Assembly (NCBI RefSeq): GCF_003574445.1
Contig: NZ_KZ984554.1
Location: 345,346-409,345, forward strand
Direction: 5' to 3'
DNA: 64,000 nt
Origin: Streptomyces sp. YIM 130001
GTDB taxonomy: Bacteria > Actinomycetota > Actinomycetes > Streptomycetales > Streptomycetaceae
Shown here: positions 43,168-51,818 of the stretch, piece after piece
Layout: each line of letters starts with the position of its first letter
Numbering within the stretch: the stretch's first letter is position 1
Notes under the pieces: generated by a model
Told to the model about the DNA's origin: nothing
What the model saw: only the letters and a program-made list of their open reading frames with translations
The model's database searches: none
Translations under genes and position numbers: made by a program

Positions 43168-43947
43168 ATGGACAGCTGGTGGTACCGGAACATCCTGGAG
43201 CCGGGCAAGCTCCCGCTGCTCCTCGCCCTGTCCTCGTTCGTCCTGACGTTCCTCGCCACCCGGGTCGTCACGCGGATGATCCGGGCAGGCCGTGGTCCGT
43301 TCCGCAATGTGCAGACCGGCGGGCTGCACATCCACCACGTGGTGCCCGGCGTGCTGCTCACCGTGGTCGGCGGCTTCGGGGCGATCGCCGGCGGGCGGCA
43401 CGGCTTCGGGTCGATGGTCGCCGCGGTGCTCTTCGGGATGGGCGTCGGTCTGGTGCTCGACGAGTTCGCGCTGATCCTGCATCTGGACGACGTGTACTGG
43501 AGCGAGGCCGGCCGGCAGAGCGTCGAGGCGGTCGTGCTGACCGCCGCGCTGGTGGCGTTGATGCTCGGCGGGTTCCTGCCGTTCGGAGTCAACGAGCTGA
43601 CGCCCGACGAACTGCACGACCGGGGCGTGGTCGCTCTCAACGTCTCGGTCAACTTCCTGTTCGCCCTGGTGGCCCTGGTCAAGGGGAAGTTCCGGGTGGC
43701 GTTGATCGGGGTGGTGGTGCCGTTCGTGGCGCTGTTCGGCGCGATCCGCCTCGCCCGGCCGGGCTCGCCGTGGGCGAAGCGGCTCTACCGGAACCGGCCG
43801 CGGGCCCGGGCACGGTCCGGGCTGCGCGCCGTGCGGCACGACCGGCGCTGGGTCCGGCTGCGCCGGGGGTTCGAGGACCTGATCGGCGGCCGGCCCGACG
43901 CCGAGCGGGAGGCGCGGGCGAAGAAGCGTTCGGGGGACGGGGGTTGA
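43168..43947 (+). CDS. Integral membrane protein with HIHH motif
   Basis: A 259-residue protein with about six membrane helices. A conserved GGLHIHHVVPG segment near residue 51 could bind a metal, and DEFALILHLDDVYW near 100 adds more acidic/His residues. The C-terminus is strongly basic. It resembles a widespread actinobacterial membrane family without assigned function. It diverges from cobS and converges with the lysyltransferase gene, 17 bases apart. Confidence 0.8.
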   Translation: MDSWWYRNILEPGKLPLLLALSSFVLTFLATRVVTRMIRAGRGPFRNVQTGGLHIHHVVPGVLLTVVGGFGAIAGGRHGFGSMVAAVLFGMGVGLVLDEFALILHLDDVYWSEAGRQSVEAVVLTAALVALMLGGFLPFGVNELTPDELHDRGVVALNVSVNFLFALVALVKGKFRVALIGVVVPFVALFGAIRLARPGSPWAKRLYRNRPRARARSGLRAVRHDRRWVRLRRGFEDLIGGRPDAEREARAKKRSGDGG

Positions 43948-43964
43948 GGGCCCGGCGGCCGCGG

Positions 43965-45851
43965 TCAGTGCGGCCGGCGGGGCCTCGGGCTCAGGCGGGC
44001 CGCGGCAGGCGCGGGCGGTTCCGGGGGCGTGAGGGCTGCCGGCCGGGCGGGCGCCGCCGGGTTCCTCGGTCGTCGGCGCAGCAGGCGAGGGGCGCGCGGG
44101 GTCTCCAGGAAGCCCTCCGCGCGGGCCGCGGCGAGACCGATGCGCAGCAGGTCCGCGCTCCGCTCGAAGAGCAGGAAGCGCGGCTCCCAGACCGGGCGGT
44201 ACTTGGCGTTGGCCCGGTACAGCGACTCGATCTGCCACCAGCGTGAGAAGAAACTGAGCAGGGAACGCCACAGCCGCAGCACCGGCCCCGCACCGATCCG
44301 CGAGCCGCGCTCGAACACCGAGCGGAACATCGCGAAGTTCAGTGACACCTGGGTGATGCCCACCTCGTCCGCGCGCTGCAGGAGCTCGATGACCATGAAC
44401 TCCATCAGGCCGTTCTCGCTGTCCCGGTCCCGGCGCATCAGGTCCAGCGAAAGCCCCTTCTCGCCCCACGGCACGAAACTCAGCAGGGCGCGCAACTCGC
44501 CCTCCCCGTCCCGGCACTCGAGCATCACGCACCGCCCGTCGCCGGGATCGCCGAGCCGGCCGAGCGCCATCGAGAAGCCCCGCTCGGTGGTTCCGTCGCG
44601 CCAGTCGTCCGCACGCTCGGTCAGCAGGGCGAGCTCCGCCGCTCCGATCTCCTCGTGGCGCCGGATCCGCACGGTGTACCCGGCCCGTACGACGCGGTTG
44701 TACGCCTGGCGTACGGTGCGCATCGCCCGGCCCTCGAGCGTGAAGTCCGCGATCTCGACGAGTGCCTCGTCGCCCAGTTCGAGCGCGTCGAGGCCGTGCC
44801 GGGCGTAGCACGTACCGCCCTCCTCGCTCGCGCCCATCACGGCCGGCAGCCAGCCGTGCTCGCGGGCCTCGGCCAGCCACGGCTCGATCGCGCCCGGCCA
44901 GGCCTCGGGGTCGCCGAGCGGATCGCCCGAGGCGAGCGAGACGCCGCCGACCACGCGGTACGCCACGGCCGCCTTGCCGCTGGGGGAGAGGACGACCGAC
45001 TTGTCGCGGCGCAGGGCGAAGTAGCCGAGCGAGTCGCGGTCGCCGTGCCGCGCGAGCAGTTCACGCAGACGTGCCTCGTCCGCGGCGGTCGGCGGATCGG
45101 TCGCGCGGCGGGAGCGGAAGGCGGCGTACAGGACCGCGAGCAGCAAGGCGGTGCTCAGGACGTTCAGCGCGATGTGCACCCAGGCGGGGGTGCTGATGTG
45201 CGGTACGGGGGAGTCGTCGGCCAGCGACGCCAGGCGCATCGTGCCGTAGCCCCAGCGTTCGGCGAACGTGGAACGGGCCGCGTCCGGCGCCTCGTTGGTG
45301 GCCGACACCAGGAGCGCGGCGGTCAGCGAGCAGACCAGGAGGCCCGCGCCTGCGACCGCGGCCGCGAGCTTGGGGTTGGCGCGGTCGCCCTTCGCGTAGA
45401 ACTCGCTTCGGCCCGCCGCCAGGGCGGCGACGAAGCCTGCGGTGATCGCGAGGGACGCCCAGTTCTGCGGGTGGCGGCGGATCTCGGGCAGGAGCATCGA
45501 GCCGGCCAGGAGCAGCAGGAACAGCCCGCTGAGGACCATGTTCAGGATCCACGCGGCCCGTTTGCGCCGTCGCAGGGTGATCGCCAGGAACAGGGTGAAC
45601 GCGCCCGAGGCGAAGCCCGCGGTGAGCAGGTACGGGGTGAAGTAGTCCTCGGTGTTGTGGCGGCGCAGGTCCTGTCCGAGCGAGACCCAGACGGCGCTGA
45701 GCAGGTTGATGAACGCTACGGCTCGTACGTACCAGACTGCCGTGCCGGCGTAGGCCCGTCGTGGGCGGCCGGTGTTCGGGCTTCTGTCTTGTCCCGGGGT
45801 GCGCGGGGCTTTTGGTTCGGGCGATTTCGGGACAACTTCGGCCATTCCCAT
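43965..45851 (-). CDS. MprF-like phosphatidylglycerol lysyltransferase (DUF2156)
   Basis: A 628-residue protein with about five to six N-terminal membrane helices (residues 40-230), then a soluble GNAT-like DUF2156 domain (about 270-570) with YFALRRDKSVVLSPSGKAAVAYRVVGG in part and GLMEFMVIELLQRA. Such enzymes transfer lysine from Lys-tRNA to phosphatidylglycerol, lowering surface charge. There is no LysRS domain, so it is not the LysX type. The Pro/Ala/Arg-rich C-terminus is unusual. ATG 45851 (or 45845) is chosen; neither has a strong Shine-Dalgarno. Confidence 0.85.
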   Translation of the reverse strand: MGMAEVVPKSPEPKAPRTPGQDRSPNTGRPRRAYAGTAVWYVRAVAFINLLSAVWVSLGQDLRRHNTEDYFTPYLLTAGFASGAFTLFLAITLRRRKRAAWILNMVLSGLFLLLLAGSMLLPEIRRHPQNWASLAITAGFVAALAAGRSEFYAKGDRANPKLAAAVAGAGLLVCSLTAALLVSATNEAPDAARSTFAERWGYGTMRLASLADDSPVPHISTPAWVHIALNVLSTALLLAVLYAAFRSRRATDPPTAADEARLRELLARHGDRDSLGYFALRRDKSVVLSPSGKAAVAYRVVGGVSLASGDPLGDPEAWPGAIEPWLAEAREHGWLPAVMGASEEGGTCYARHGLDALELGDEALVEIADFTLEGRAMRTVRQAYNRVVRAGYTVRIRRHEEIGAAELALLTERADDWRDGTTERGFSMALGRLGDPGDGRCVMLECRDGEGELRALLSFVPWGEKGLSLDLMRRDRDSENGLMEFMVIELLQRADEVGITQVSLNFAMFRSVFERGSRIGAGPVLRLWRSLLSFFSRWWQIESLYRANAKYRPVWEPRFLLFERSADLLRIGLAAARAEGFLETPRAPRLLRRRPRNPAAPARPAALTPPEPPAPAAARLSPRPRRPH

Positions 45852-45946
45852 GGAGGGCGATCTTAAGGGCGGTGGCGCCCGGGGGTGGGATGGCGCCGCC
45901 GGTTCGGAGGTGGTCCGCGCCAGGAATCGTGCGGGGGCGCTCGTCC

Positions 45947-45989
45947 TCGATCGCCGGACGGGTCGGAAGGTGCCCTCAATCGCCGGACG
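45947..45989. repeat. CGCCGGACG dispersed repeat pair
   Basis: TCGATCGCCGGACG (45947-45960) and TCAATCGCCGGACG (45976-45989) are near-identical 14-mers. The second encodes the end and stop codon of cobT. They belong to the same type of Streptomyces intergenic repeat seen near 33150 and 53040. Confidence 0.6.
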
Positions 45990-47052
45990 CGCCGGAAGAG
46001 GTGGCGGGTTCGTGTTCCGGGAGGTCGGCGGCGAGGTTCGCCGCGGCGAGGACGAGGGGGAGAGCGAGGGTTGCGCCCGTGGCCTCGCCGACCGTGACGC
46101 CCTGGGTGAGCAGGGGGTCCAGGGCCAGGCGGTCGAAGGCCTTGGCCTGGGCCGGCTCACCGCTGGTCTGTCCGGCCAGCCACCAGTCCGGCGCACGGAA
46201 CGCGACCCGCTGGGCGACCAGCGCGCACGCCGCGGTCACCACGCCGTCGAGCAGTACCGGCGTACGGCGTACCGCGCTCTGCAGCAGGAACCCGGTCAGA
46301 GCGGCGAGGTCCGCACCGCCCACCGTCCGCAGCAGATCGAGCTGGTCCCCGAGCACCGGCCGCGCCCGCCGCAGGGCATCGCGGACCGTGGCGCACTTGC
46401 GCATCCACGCCAGGTCGTCGATCGCCTCGCCGCCCCGGCCGGTGACCACCGACGCGTCCGTCCCGCACAGCGCGCCGACCAGTGTCGCCGCCGCCGTCGT
46501 CCCTCCGACGCTCACATCGCCGAGCACCACCAGGTCCGTACCGGAGTCGGCCTCCTCGTCCGCCACGCTCATGCCTGCGCGGAAGGCCTGTTCCACCTCG
46601 TCCTGGGTGAGCGCGTCCTCGATGTCGATCCGGCCGGAGGAACGCCGGACCCGGTGACGTACGACGTCCTCGGGCAGCTCCGACGTCTCGCAGTCGAGCG
46701 ACATGTCGACAACGCGGACCGGGATGCCGGACCGGCGTGCGAGCACGGCGACGGGGCTCTCGCCGTCCAGGACGGCACGCACCAGGCGGTGCGCGCTCCC
46801 GGCCGGCCGCGCCGACACCTCGAGCGAGGCCACCCCGTGGTCGCCGGCGAACAGCACCACCCGGGGATGCTCGATCGGTTTCACCGGCACCGAGGACTGG
46901 GCCGCCGCGAGCCACTCGCCGAGCTCGTCGAGGCGCCCGAGGGCGCCGGACGGCACGGCAAGGCGCTGCCGGCGTTCTTCGGCGTCCCGGCGCACCCCGC
47001 CGTCGGGCCGCTCGATCAGGTCGGAGAAATCGTCGAGATTCAGCGAGCTCAT
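45976..47052 (-). CDS. cobT: Nicotinate-nucleotide-dimethylbenzimidazole phosphoribosyltransferase
   Basis: A 358-residue CobT that activates the lower ligand of cobalamin as alpha-ribazole phosphate. VVLFAGDHGVASLEVSA, VLGDVSVGGTTAAATL, TGRGGEAIDDL and the C-terminal GVTVGEATGA with its conserved Glu are present. ATG 47052 gives MSSLNLDDF. It is 82 bases downstream of cobU on the same strand. Confidence 0.95.
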   Translation of the reverse strand: MSSLNLDDFSDLIERPDGGVRRDAEERRQRLAVPSGALGRLDELGEWLAAAQSSVPVKPIEHPRVVLFAGDHGVASLEVSARPAGSAHRLVRAVLDGESPVAVLARRSGIPVRVVDMSLDCETSELPEDVVRHRVRRSSGRIDIEDALTQDEVEQAFRAGMSVADEEADSGTDLVVLGDVSVGGTTAAATLVGALCGTDASVVTGRGGEAIDDLAWMRKCATVRDALRRARPVLGDQLDLLRTVGGADLAALTGFLLQSAVRRTPVLLDGVVTAACALVAQRVAFRAPDWWLAGQTSGEPAQAKAFDRLALDPLLTQGVTVGEATGATLALPLVLAAANLAADLPEHEPATSSGASGD

Positions 47053-47134
47053 TCGCCGAACAGTACCGGCAGCGCTCGAACGCACGCCGTCCCGGCTCCC
47101 CGTCGGCCGCAGGACCGCGCCCCGAGCTCCGCGG

Positions 47135-48340
47135 TCAGCCGCGCAGCGGCAGCGCCTGCCCCGCGACCACCAGCAGCACGTGCTCGCACTCGGCGGCGAA
47201 CGCCGTGTTCAGGCGCCCGAGTTCGTCCCGGAAGCGGCGTCCGGCGGCGGTCGCGGGAACGACGCCCGAACCGACCTCGTTCGATACCGCGACGACCATC
47301 CGCCGGGTCTCCCGCACCGCCGAGATCAGTTCCGCGATGCGCTCGCGCAGTGCGTGCTCGCCGCCGCCCGACCACTTCGCGTCGTCCCAGGCCTCCACCC
47401 GGTCCATCGCGTCCGTCAGCCACAGGGACAGGCAGTCGATGAGCAGCGGCGGGCCGTCCGCGGCCAGCAGCGGGACCAGGTCGCAGGTCTCCTCCGTACG
47501 CCAGGACCCGGAGCGCCGCTCCCGATGCGCCCGGACCCGTGCCGCCCAGTCGCGGTCCCCTTCCCGAGTGCCGCCGGTCGCCACGTAGACGACGTCAGGG
47601 AACGTCTCGAGACGACGCTCCGCCTCGTACGACTTGCCGGACCGTGCGCCACCGAGGACGAACGTCCTCAGCGGCAGGTCGGGCACCGCGTGGTACTCGC
47701 CGACGACGAGGGTGCTGCCGTCCGGCACCACGCGGGCCCCGGCCGCCGCCAGCCGCCGCCGCAACTCGGCGCCCGGCGGCACGTCGTGGTCGATGTGGAC
47801 GGCCAGCACATCGGTCGTCTGCGTGACCAGCCCCGCGTCCCGCAGCCTGGCCAACGCGTCGGGCCTGGCCACCACGTCGGCCACGACCATGTCGTAGGGA
47901 TCCGCGGGCAGTTCGCCCTCCAGGCCCGCGGCCGCGCCGCCCGGCGGCAGATAGAGCAACCGCTCGCCGTCGGGCCCGGTGACCGCGTAACCCGTGCCCG
48001 GGGTGTCGAGCGGCACCGCGCGCACCCGGTGCCCGCTCATCAGGGCCAGCTCACGTCCGTCCGGTACGCGGCCGGCCGCCGGGAGTCCGGCGGGGTGCTC
48101 GAGGGCGGGGCCGTCGTGCGGATGGGAGAGCAGCACCTGGTTCACTCCGGACAGCGAATGCCCCGAGCGGGCCGCGGCGAACGCCGCGCCCGGTGTCAGG
48201 TCGAGCAGCAGCACCCCGTCCACGAGCAGGGCGGTGGCGGCGCGCGCGGCCTCACCGAGCGAACTCGCGCAGGCGGCGCAGGGGCAGTCGGGGCGGGGCA
48301 GTCCCTCAGGGCCGCCGGTGCCGAGCAGAGTCAGTTCCAC
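47135..48340 (-). CDS. cobU: Metallo-beta-lactamase-fold domain fused to CobU
   Basis: A 401-residue two-domain protein. Residues about 1-215 have a beta-lactamase-like/PhnP-PqqB-like layout (LLGTGGPEGLPRPDCPCAAC, then LLSHPHDG). The metal motif is His73-P-His75-Asp76-Gly77, lacking the His of HxHxDH, so metal binding is doubtful. Residues about 222-401 are CobU, the adenosylcobinamide kinase/guanylyltransferase: P-loop GGARSGKS, then YVATGG and LIDCLSLWLTD. It makes adenosylcobinamide-GDP for CobS. The role of the N-terminal domain is unknown. Confidence 0.92.
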   Translation of the reverse strand: MELTLLGTGGPEGLPRPDCPCAACASSLGEAARAATALLVDGVLLLDLTPGAAFAAARSGHSLSGVNQVLLSHPHDGPALEHPAGLPAAGRVPDGRELALMSGHRVRAVPLDTPGTGYAVTGPDGERLLYLPPGGAAAGLEGELPADPYDMVVADVVARPDALARLRDAGLVTQTTDVLAVHIDHDVPPGAELRRRLAAAGARVVPDGSTLVVGEYHAVPDLPLRTFVLGGARSGKSYEAERRLETFPDVVYVATGGTREGDRDWAARVRAHRERRSGSWRTEETCDLVPLLAADGPPLLIDCLSLWLTDAMDRVEAWDDAKWSGGGEHALRERIAELISAVRETRRMVVAVSNEVGSGVVPATAAGRRFRDELGRLNTAFAAECEHVLLVVAGQALPLRG

Positions 48341-48420
48341 GGGGACGATCCTCCCGCGTCCGAGGCGGCGTTGCGCGCCCGGATAGGGTGCAGCAAGGAG
48401 TCGGATCTTGGGAGGCTGGC

Positions 48421-48675
48421 ATGGTGACGTGGGCGTGGCGGTTCGAGAAGTCCGACGGGACTGAGGTCCAGCCGGCGGTCGAGCCCGAGGAGTTCACCAC
48501 CCAGGGGGACGCGGAGTCCTGGGTGGGCGAGTACTGGAAGGAGCTCCTGGAAGGCGGCGTCGAGCAGGTGCGCCTGTTCGAGGACGACACCGAGATCTAC
48601 GGCCCGATGAGCCTGCACGCCGAAGAGGCGGAGAATCCGGAGGACCCCGAGGCCCCGGAGGCCAAGTACGCCTGA
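48421..48675 (+). CDS. Small acidic conserved protein
   Basis: An 84-residue acidic protein beginning MVTWAWRFEKSDG. Trp and Glu residues are frequent, and a short Pro/Glu tail ends it. ATG 48421 starts 80 bases from the divergent cobU gene. It is typical of a widely conserved actinobacterial hypothetical family. The function is unknown. Confidence 0.8.
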   Translation: MVTWAWRFEKSDGTEVQPAVEPEEFTTQGDAESWVGEYWKELLEGGVEQVRLFEDDTEIYGPMSLHAEEAENPEDPEAPEAKYA

Positions 48676-48769
48676 CCGGTCCTTCGGGCTCGGCGTGGCC
48701 TGCGGCGGGAGGTTCGACCGGCCCGGTGCACGAGGCGGTGACGGACGGGGCGCCGTCCCCGGACGGTAC

Positions 48770-48807
48770 GGGCGGGCGGGCGTGCACAGCCGCACCCGCC
48801 CGCCCGC
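48770..48807. terminator. Bidirectional hairpin, small acidic gene / HtrA
   Basis: A G/C stem (GGGCGGGCGGG from 48770 pairing with the CCCGCCCGCCC around 48795-48807, with a small bulge) lies between the converging genes in an otherwise feature-poor gap. Confidence 0.5.
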
Positions 48808-48902
48808 TCCGCCGTACCGCAGGGTCAATGGCCGTGCCGCAGTGGGGAATCGGGGCGCCCGCCGACCGGGTCGGCGGGGGGCGGCGGTGCGCGTGACGGG
48901 CA

Positions 48903-50006
48903 TCAGATCTCGCCGAGCGTGACGTCCACCGTCTTCTCGCTGCCGCTGCGGGAGTACGTCACCTTCACCTTGCCGCCCGGCTTCTGGCCGGCCAGCGCCT
49001 CCGAGAGCGAGGTGATGGTGGTGACCGCCGTATCGCCGACCTTGGTGATCACATCGCCGGTGCGGATACCGGCCGCGGCGGCCGCACCGTTCTGCTTCGC
49101 CTCGACCACCGTCACGCCCGTCGGTGTGAAGTCCTCGTCGACGACCGTGCGTCCCGTGATGTCCAGGGCGGCCCGGCCCGAATCGGTGACCTTGCCGTTC
49201 TTCACGATCTGATCGGCGATCGTCTTCACCATCGACGCCGGGATCGCGAACCCGATCCCCGGTGCCGCGCTCCCGCCGAGCTGCGGATCGGTGGCGGCGA
49301 GCGTCGGGATGCCGACGACCTTGCTGTCCAGATCGACCAGGGCGCCGCCACTGTTGCCCGGGTTGATGGCCGCGGAGGTCTGGATCATGTTGGCGATGGT
49401 GGCTCCCGTACCGCCGCCCGCCCGGCCCTCGCTGACGGTCCGTCCGGTGGCCGAGACGATGCCCTGGGTGACGCTCGAGGCCAGGCCGAGCGGCGAGCCC
49501 ATCGCGAGCACGATCTGACCGACCGCCACCTCGGCCGAATCGGCGAACTTCGCAGCCTTCAGGCCGGCCGGGGGCTTGTCGAGCTTGATCACGGCGAGGT
49601 CCTGCTCGGGATAGCTGGAGACCAGCTTCGCGGACAGCTCGTGCTCGCCGACCGCGGCCGCGACCTTGAACGTCTTGCCCTTGCCCACGACATGGGCGTT
49701 GGTGACGATGTGCCCCTTGTCGTCGTACACGACGCCCGAGCCGAGACCGTCGGCTGCATCGATCTGTACGACCGACGGCAGCACGTCGTCGATCACCTTC
49801 TGGTAGTCGCCCTGCAGGTCCGAGGCGTCCGCCCGGGCCGGCGCCGCCTGGGCGGCCGCCTTGGTGGCGGAGGCTCCGTCGGAGCAGCCGGCGAGCAGCG
49901 CGCCCGAGCAGGCGACGGCCGTCAGCGGCAGGAGTAGCCGCAGCGAGCGAGGGTGCGCGGGGATGCGGGGACCGCTCCGTGGGCGGTGGGCGCGGGATAT
50001 GTCCAT
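48903..50006 (-). CDS. HtrA/DegP-like serine protease lipoprotein
   Basis: A 367-residue extracytoplasmic protease. The signal peptide ends at lipobox LAGC (Cys41). The catalytic triad is His105 (TNAHVV), Asp136 (QDLAVI) and Ser219 (NPGNSGGAL). A PDZ domain occupies about residues 270-360, with GVTVVEAKQNGAAAAAGI in part. HtrA proteins degrade misfolded envelope proteins. It is followed upstream by the methyltransferase gene on the same strand. Confidence 0.95.
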   Translation of the reverse strand: MDISRAHRPRSGPRIPAHPRSLRLLLPLTAVACSGALLAGCSDGASATKAAAQAAPARADASDLQGDYQKVIDDVLPSVVQIDAADGLGSGVVYDDKGHIVTNAHVVGKGKTFKVAAAVGEHELSAKLVSSYPEQDLAVIKLDKPPAGLKAAKFADSAEVAVGQIVLAMGSPLGLASSVTQGIVSATGRTVSEGRAGGGTGATIANMIQTSAAINPGNSGGALVDLDSKVVGIPTLAATDPQLGGSAAPGIGFAIPASMVKTIADQIVKNGKVTDSGRAALDITGRTVVDEDFTPTGVTVVEAKQNGAAAAAGIRTGDVITKVGDTAVTTITSLSEALAGQKPGGKVKVTYSRSGSEKTVDVTLGEI

Positions 50007-50094
50007 GCCCGGAGTATCACTTTCATCCGGGTTGTTCGGCCTCCGGTGAGGTCCGATCAGGGGGAGGTGACCCGGGCGCGCCTCTCTTCGGCCG

Positions 50095-50889
50095 CTACTG
50101 CCCCCGCACCCCGCAGGCGTGCACCAGAGCGGCCACCCGTCGGTACGGCTCCGTACGGCCGGCCCGCTCCTCGGCGGTCAGCAGCGCCTCGAGCTCTGCC
50201 GCCGGCGGCAAGGGCGCCTCGTTCGACGCGGTGTCCGTGAAGACGCGTACGCCGTACCAGGTCGCCAGCGGCGCCCCGATCCCGGCCAGCGTCGAGATGA
50301 GCCGGCTCAACCGGTCGGCGCGGACCTCGAGGCCGAGCCGGTTGGTGTATGCGTCGGTGTCGTACGCGGCGAGGGCCGTACCCCAGTCGCCGAGCAGGCC
50401 GGGACGCATCGCGAGCGCGTCGGCGTTCCGCACGAGCAGCGACAGCAGGCCGCCGGGCGCGAGCATCCGGGCGAGGCCGGCCAGCATGGCGTCCGGCTCC
50501 TCCACGTACATCAGCACGCCGTGGCAGAGCACCACGTCGAAGGAGCCCGGCAGGAAGTGAACGCCGGTCTCGCGGCCGTCGCCCTCGATCAGGCGCACCC
50601 GCTCACGGATGCCCTCGGGCTCCTCGGCCAGCGCCTTGCGCGCCACCTCGAGCATCGCCGGGTCCGACTCGATGCCGGTCACCCGGTGGCCGGCCCGGGC
50701 CAGGCGCAGTGCCTGGGTGCCCTGACCGGCGCCCACATCGAGGACCCGGAGCCGCTGCCCGAACGGGAACCTGCCCGTCAGCTGCTCGTCGAGCTGCCGG
50801 GCCACCAGTTCCTGTCGCACCACGTCACGCAGACCACCGAGGCCGCGCAACCAGGCATCCGCGCCTGCGCCGAAGCCCTCCGGACTCAG
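50095..50889 (-). CDS. SAM-dependent methyltransferase, probable CTG start
   Basis: A class I methyltransferase of about 264 residues. SAM motif I is VLDVGAGQGTQALRLA, then ESDPAMLEVAR and DVVLCHGVLMYVEEPD. The conserved region begins SPEGFGAGADAWLRGLGG, and no ATG, GTG or TTG lies just before it. CTG 50889 overlaps the TGA of the DUF3043 gene (CTGA) and follows GGAGAG, so a coupled CTG start is likely. GTG 50823 or 50820 would lose conserved residues; ATG 51075 would overlap the upstream gene by 190 bases. The substrate is unknown. Confidence 0.8.
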   Translation of the reverse strand: MSPEGFGAGADAWLRGLGGLRDVVRQELVARQLDEQLTGRFPFGQRLRVLDVGAGQGTQALRLARAGHRVTGIESDPAMLEVARKALAEEPEGIRERVRLIEGDGRETGVHFLPGSFDVVLCHGVLMYVEEPDAMLAGLARMLAPGGLLSLLVRNADALAMRPGLLGDWGTALAAYDTDAYTNRLGLEVRADRLSRLISTLAGIGAPLATWYGVRVFTDTASNEAPLPPAAELEALLTAEERAGRTEPYRRVAALVHACGVRGQ

Positions 50890-51482
50890 GGCCGCTCTCC
50901 GCGCTTGACCTGCGGCTTCGGGAGCCGCAGTCGACGCATCTGGAGGGTCCGCATGAGTCCGTACGCCACCGCGCCGCGCTTCGGCTCGTCCGCGTACCGC
51001 TCCCTGAGGCGGCGCTTGAGGCCGAAGGCGATGACGAAGGAGTCCACCACGATCAGCACGATCACGAAGAGCCACATCAGCAGCGCGATGTTCTGCAGCT
51101 GCGGGACCCTGACCATGCTCAGGACCAGGATGATCACCGCGAGCGGCAGGAAGAACTCGGCGACGCAGAACCGGGAGTCCACGTAGTCGCGCACGAACTT
51201 GCGCACCGCGCCCTTGTCCCGGGCGGGCAGATACCGCTCGTCGCCGTTGGCCAGCGCCTCTCGTTGCTTGGCCAGGTCCGCGCGGCGGGCGTCGCGCTGC
51301 CGCTTCGACGCCTCCTTGCGGGTCATCGGCGTATTGGACACGCTGCGGCGCTGGGACTGTGCCATGGCGCGCTTCGGCGTGGGGCGCCCCTTGGGCGCCT
51401 GCGGGTCACGGGGCTGCGTGGAGTCGGTCACCGGCGCCTTGGCGGCCGGAGCCTTCTCTTCCTTGGATCGGCTACGGAACAC
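50886..51482 (-). CDS. DUF3043 membrane protein
   Basis: A 198-residue actinobacterial DUF3043 protein. A charged N-terminal half (TRKEASKRQRDARRADLAKQ in part) precedes ARDKGAVRKFVRDYVDSR in part, then two membrane helices (about residues 110-160), then a basic tail RLRERYADEP. GTG 51482 is chosen; its Shine-Dalgarno is weak. The function is unknown. Confidence 0.88.
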   Translation of the reverse strand: MFRSRSKEEKAPAAKAPVTDSTQPRDPQAPKGRPTPKRAMAQSQRRSVSNTPMTRKEASKRQRDARRADLAKQREALANGDERYLPARDKGAVRKFVRDYVDSRFCVAEFFLPLAVIILVLSMVRVPQLQNIALLMWLFVIVLIVVDSFVIAFGLKRRLRERYADEPKRGAVAYGLMRTLQMRRLRLPKPQVKRGERP

Positions 51483-51818
51483 AAAGCCCAAGGGTACGGG
51501 GTCACGTGGTTGGGCGACACGGCGGCGGGGAACGATCCGGCAACGGCGTGCGTCTTCAGGAGAGATTGCCGGCCGTGAAAGACCGGAAAGAGAGCGTCCC
51601 GTACGACATGGGTGCTTTCTGGGGGAGCCATCCCCCGGGTCGGGGTGCCTGCCCCGGGCCCCACCTACTCCTTGGGCCGGAGCATCCGGCACCGGGAGTC
51701 GTCCTTGGGGATGAGCGCATCGGTGCTCGAACAGTGCGGTAATAGAGGCAGGGCCCGTAGGCTGGGTTCTGTCGCAGTGCTGGAGCTGAAGTCCGTCAGA
51801 AGGGGGCGCGCGAAGCCC
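51483..51818. other. Divergent intergenic region, DUF3043 / pspA
   Basis: This 336-base gap contains the start regions of both divergent genes. It holds G/C-rich imperfect inverted stretches around 51625-51670 but no convincing gene or defined operator. Confidence 0.5.
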
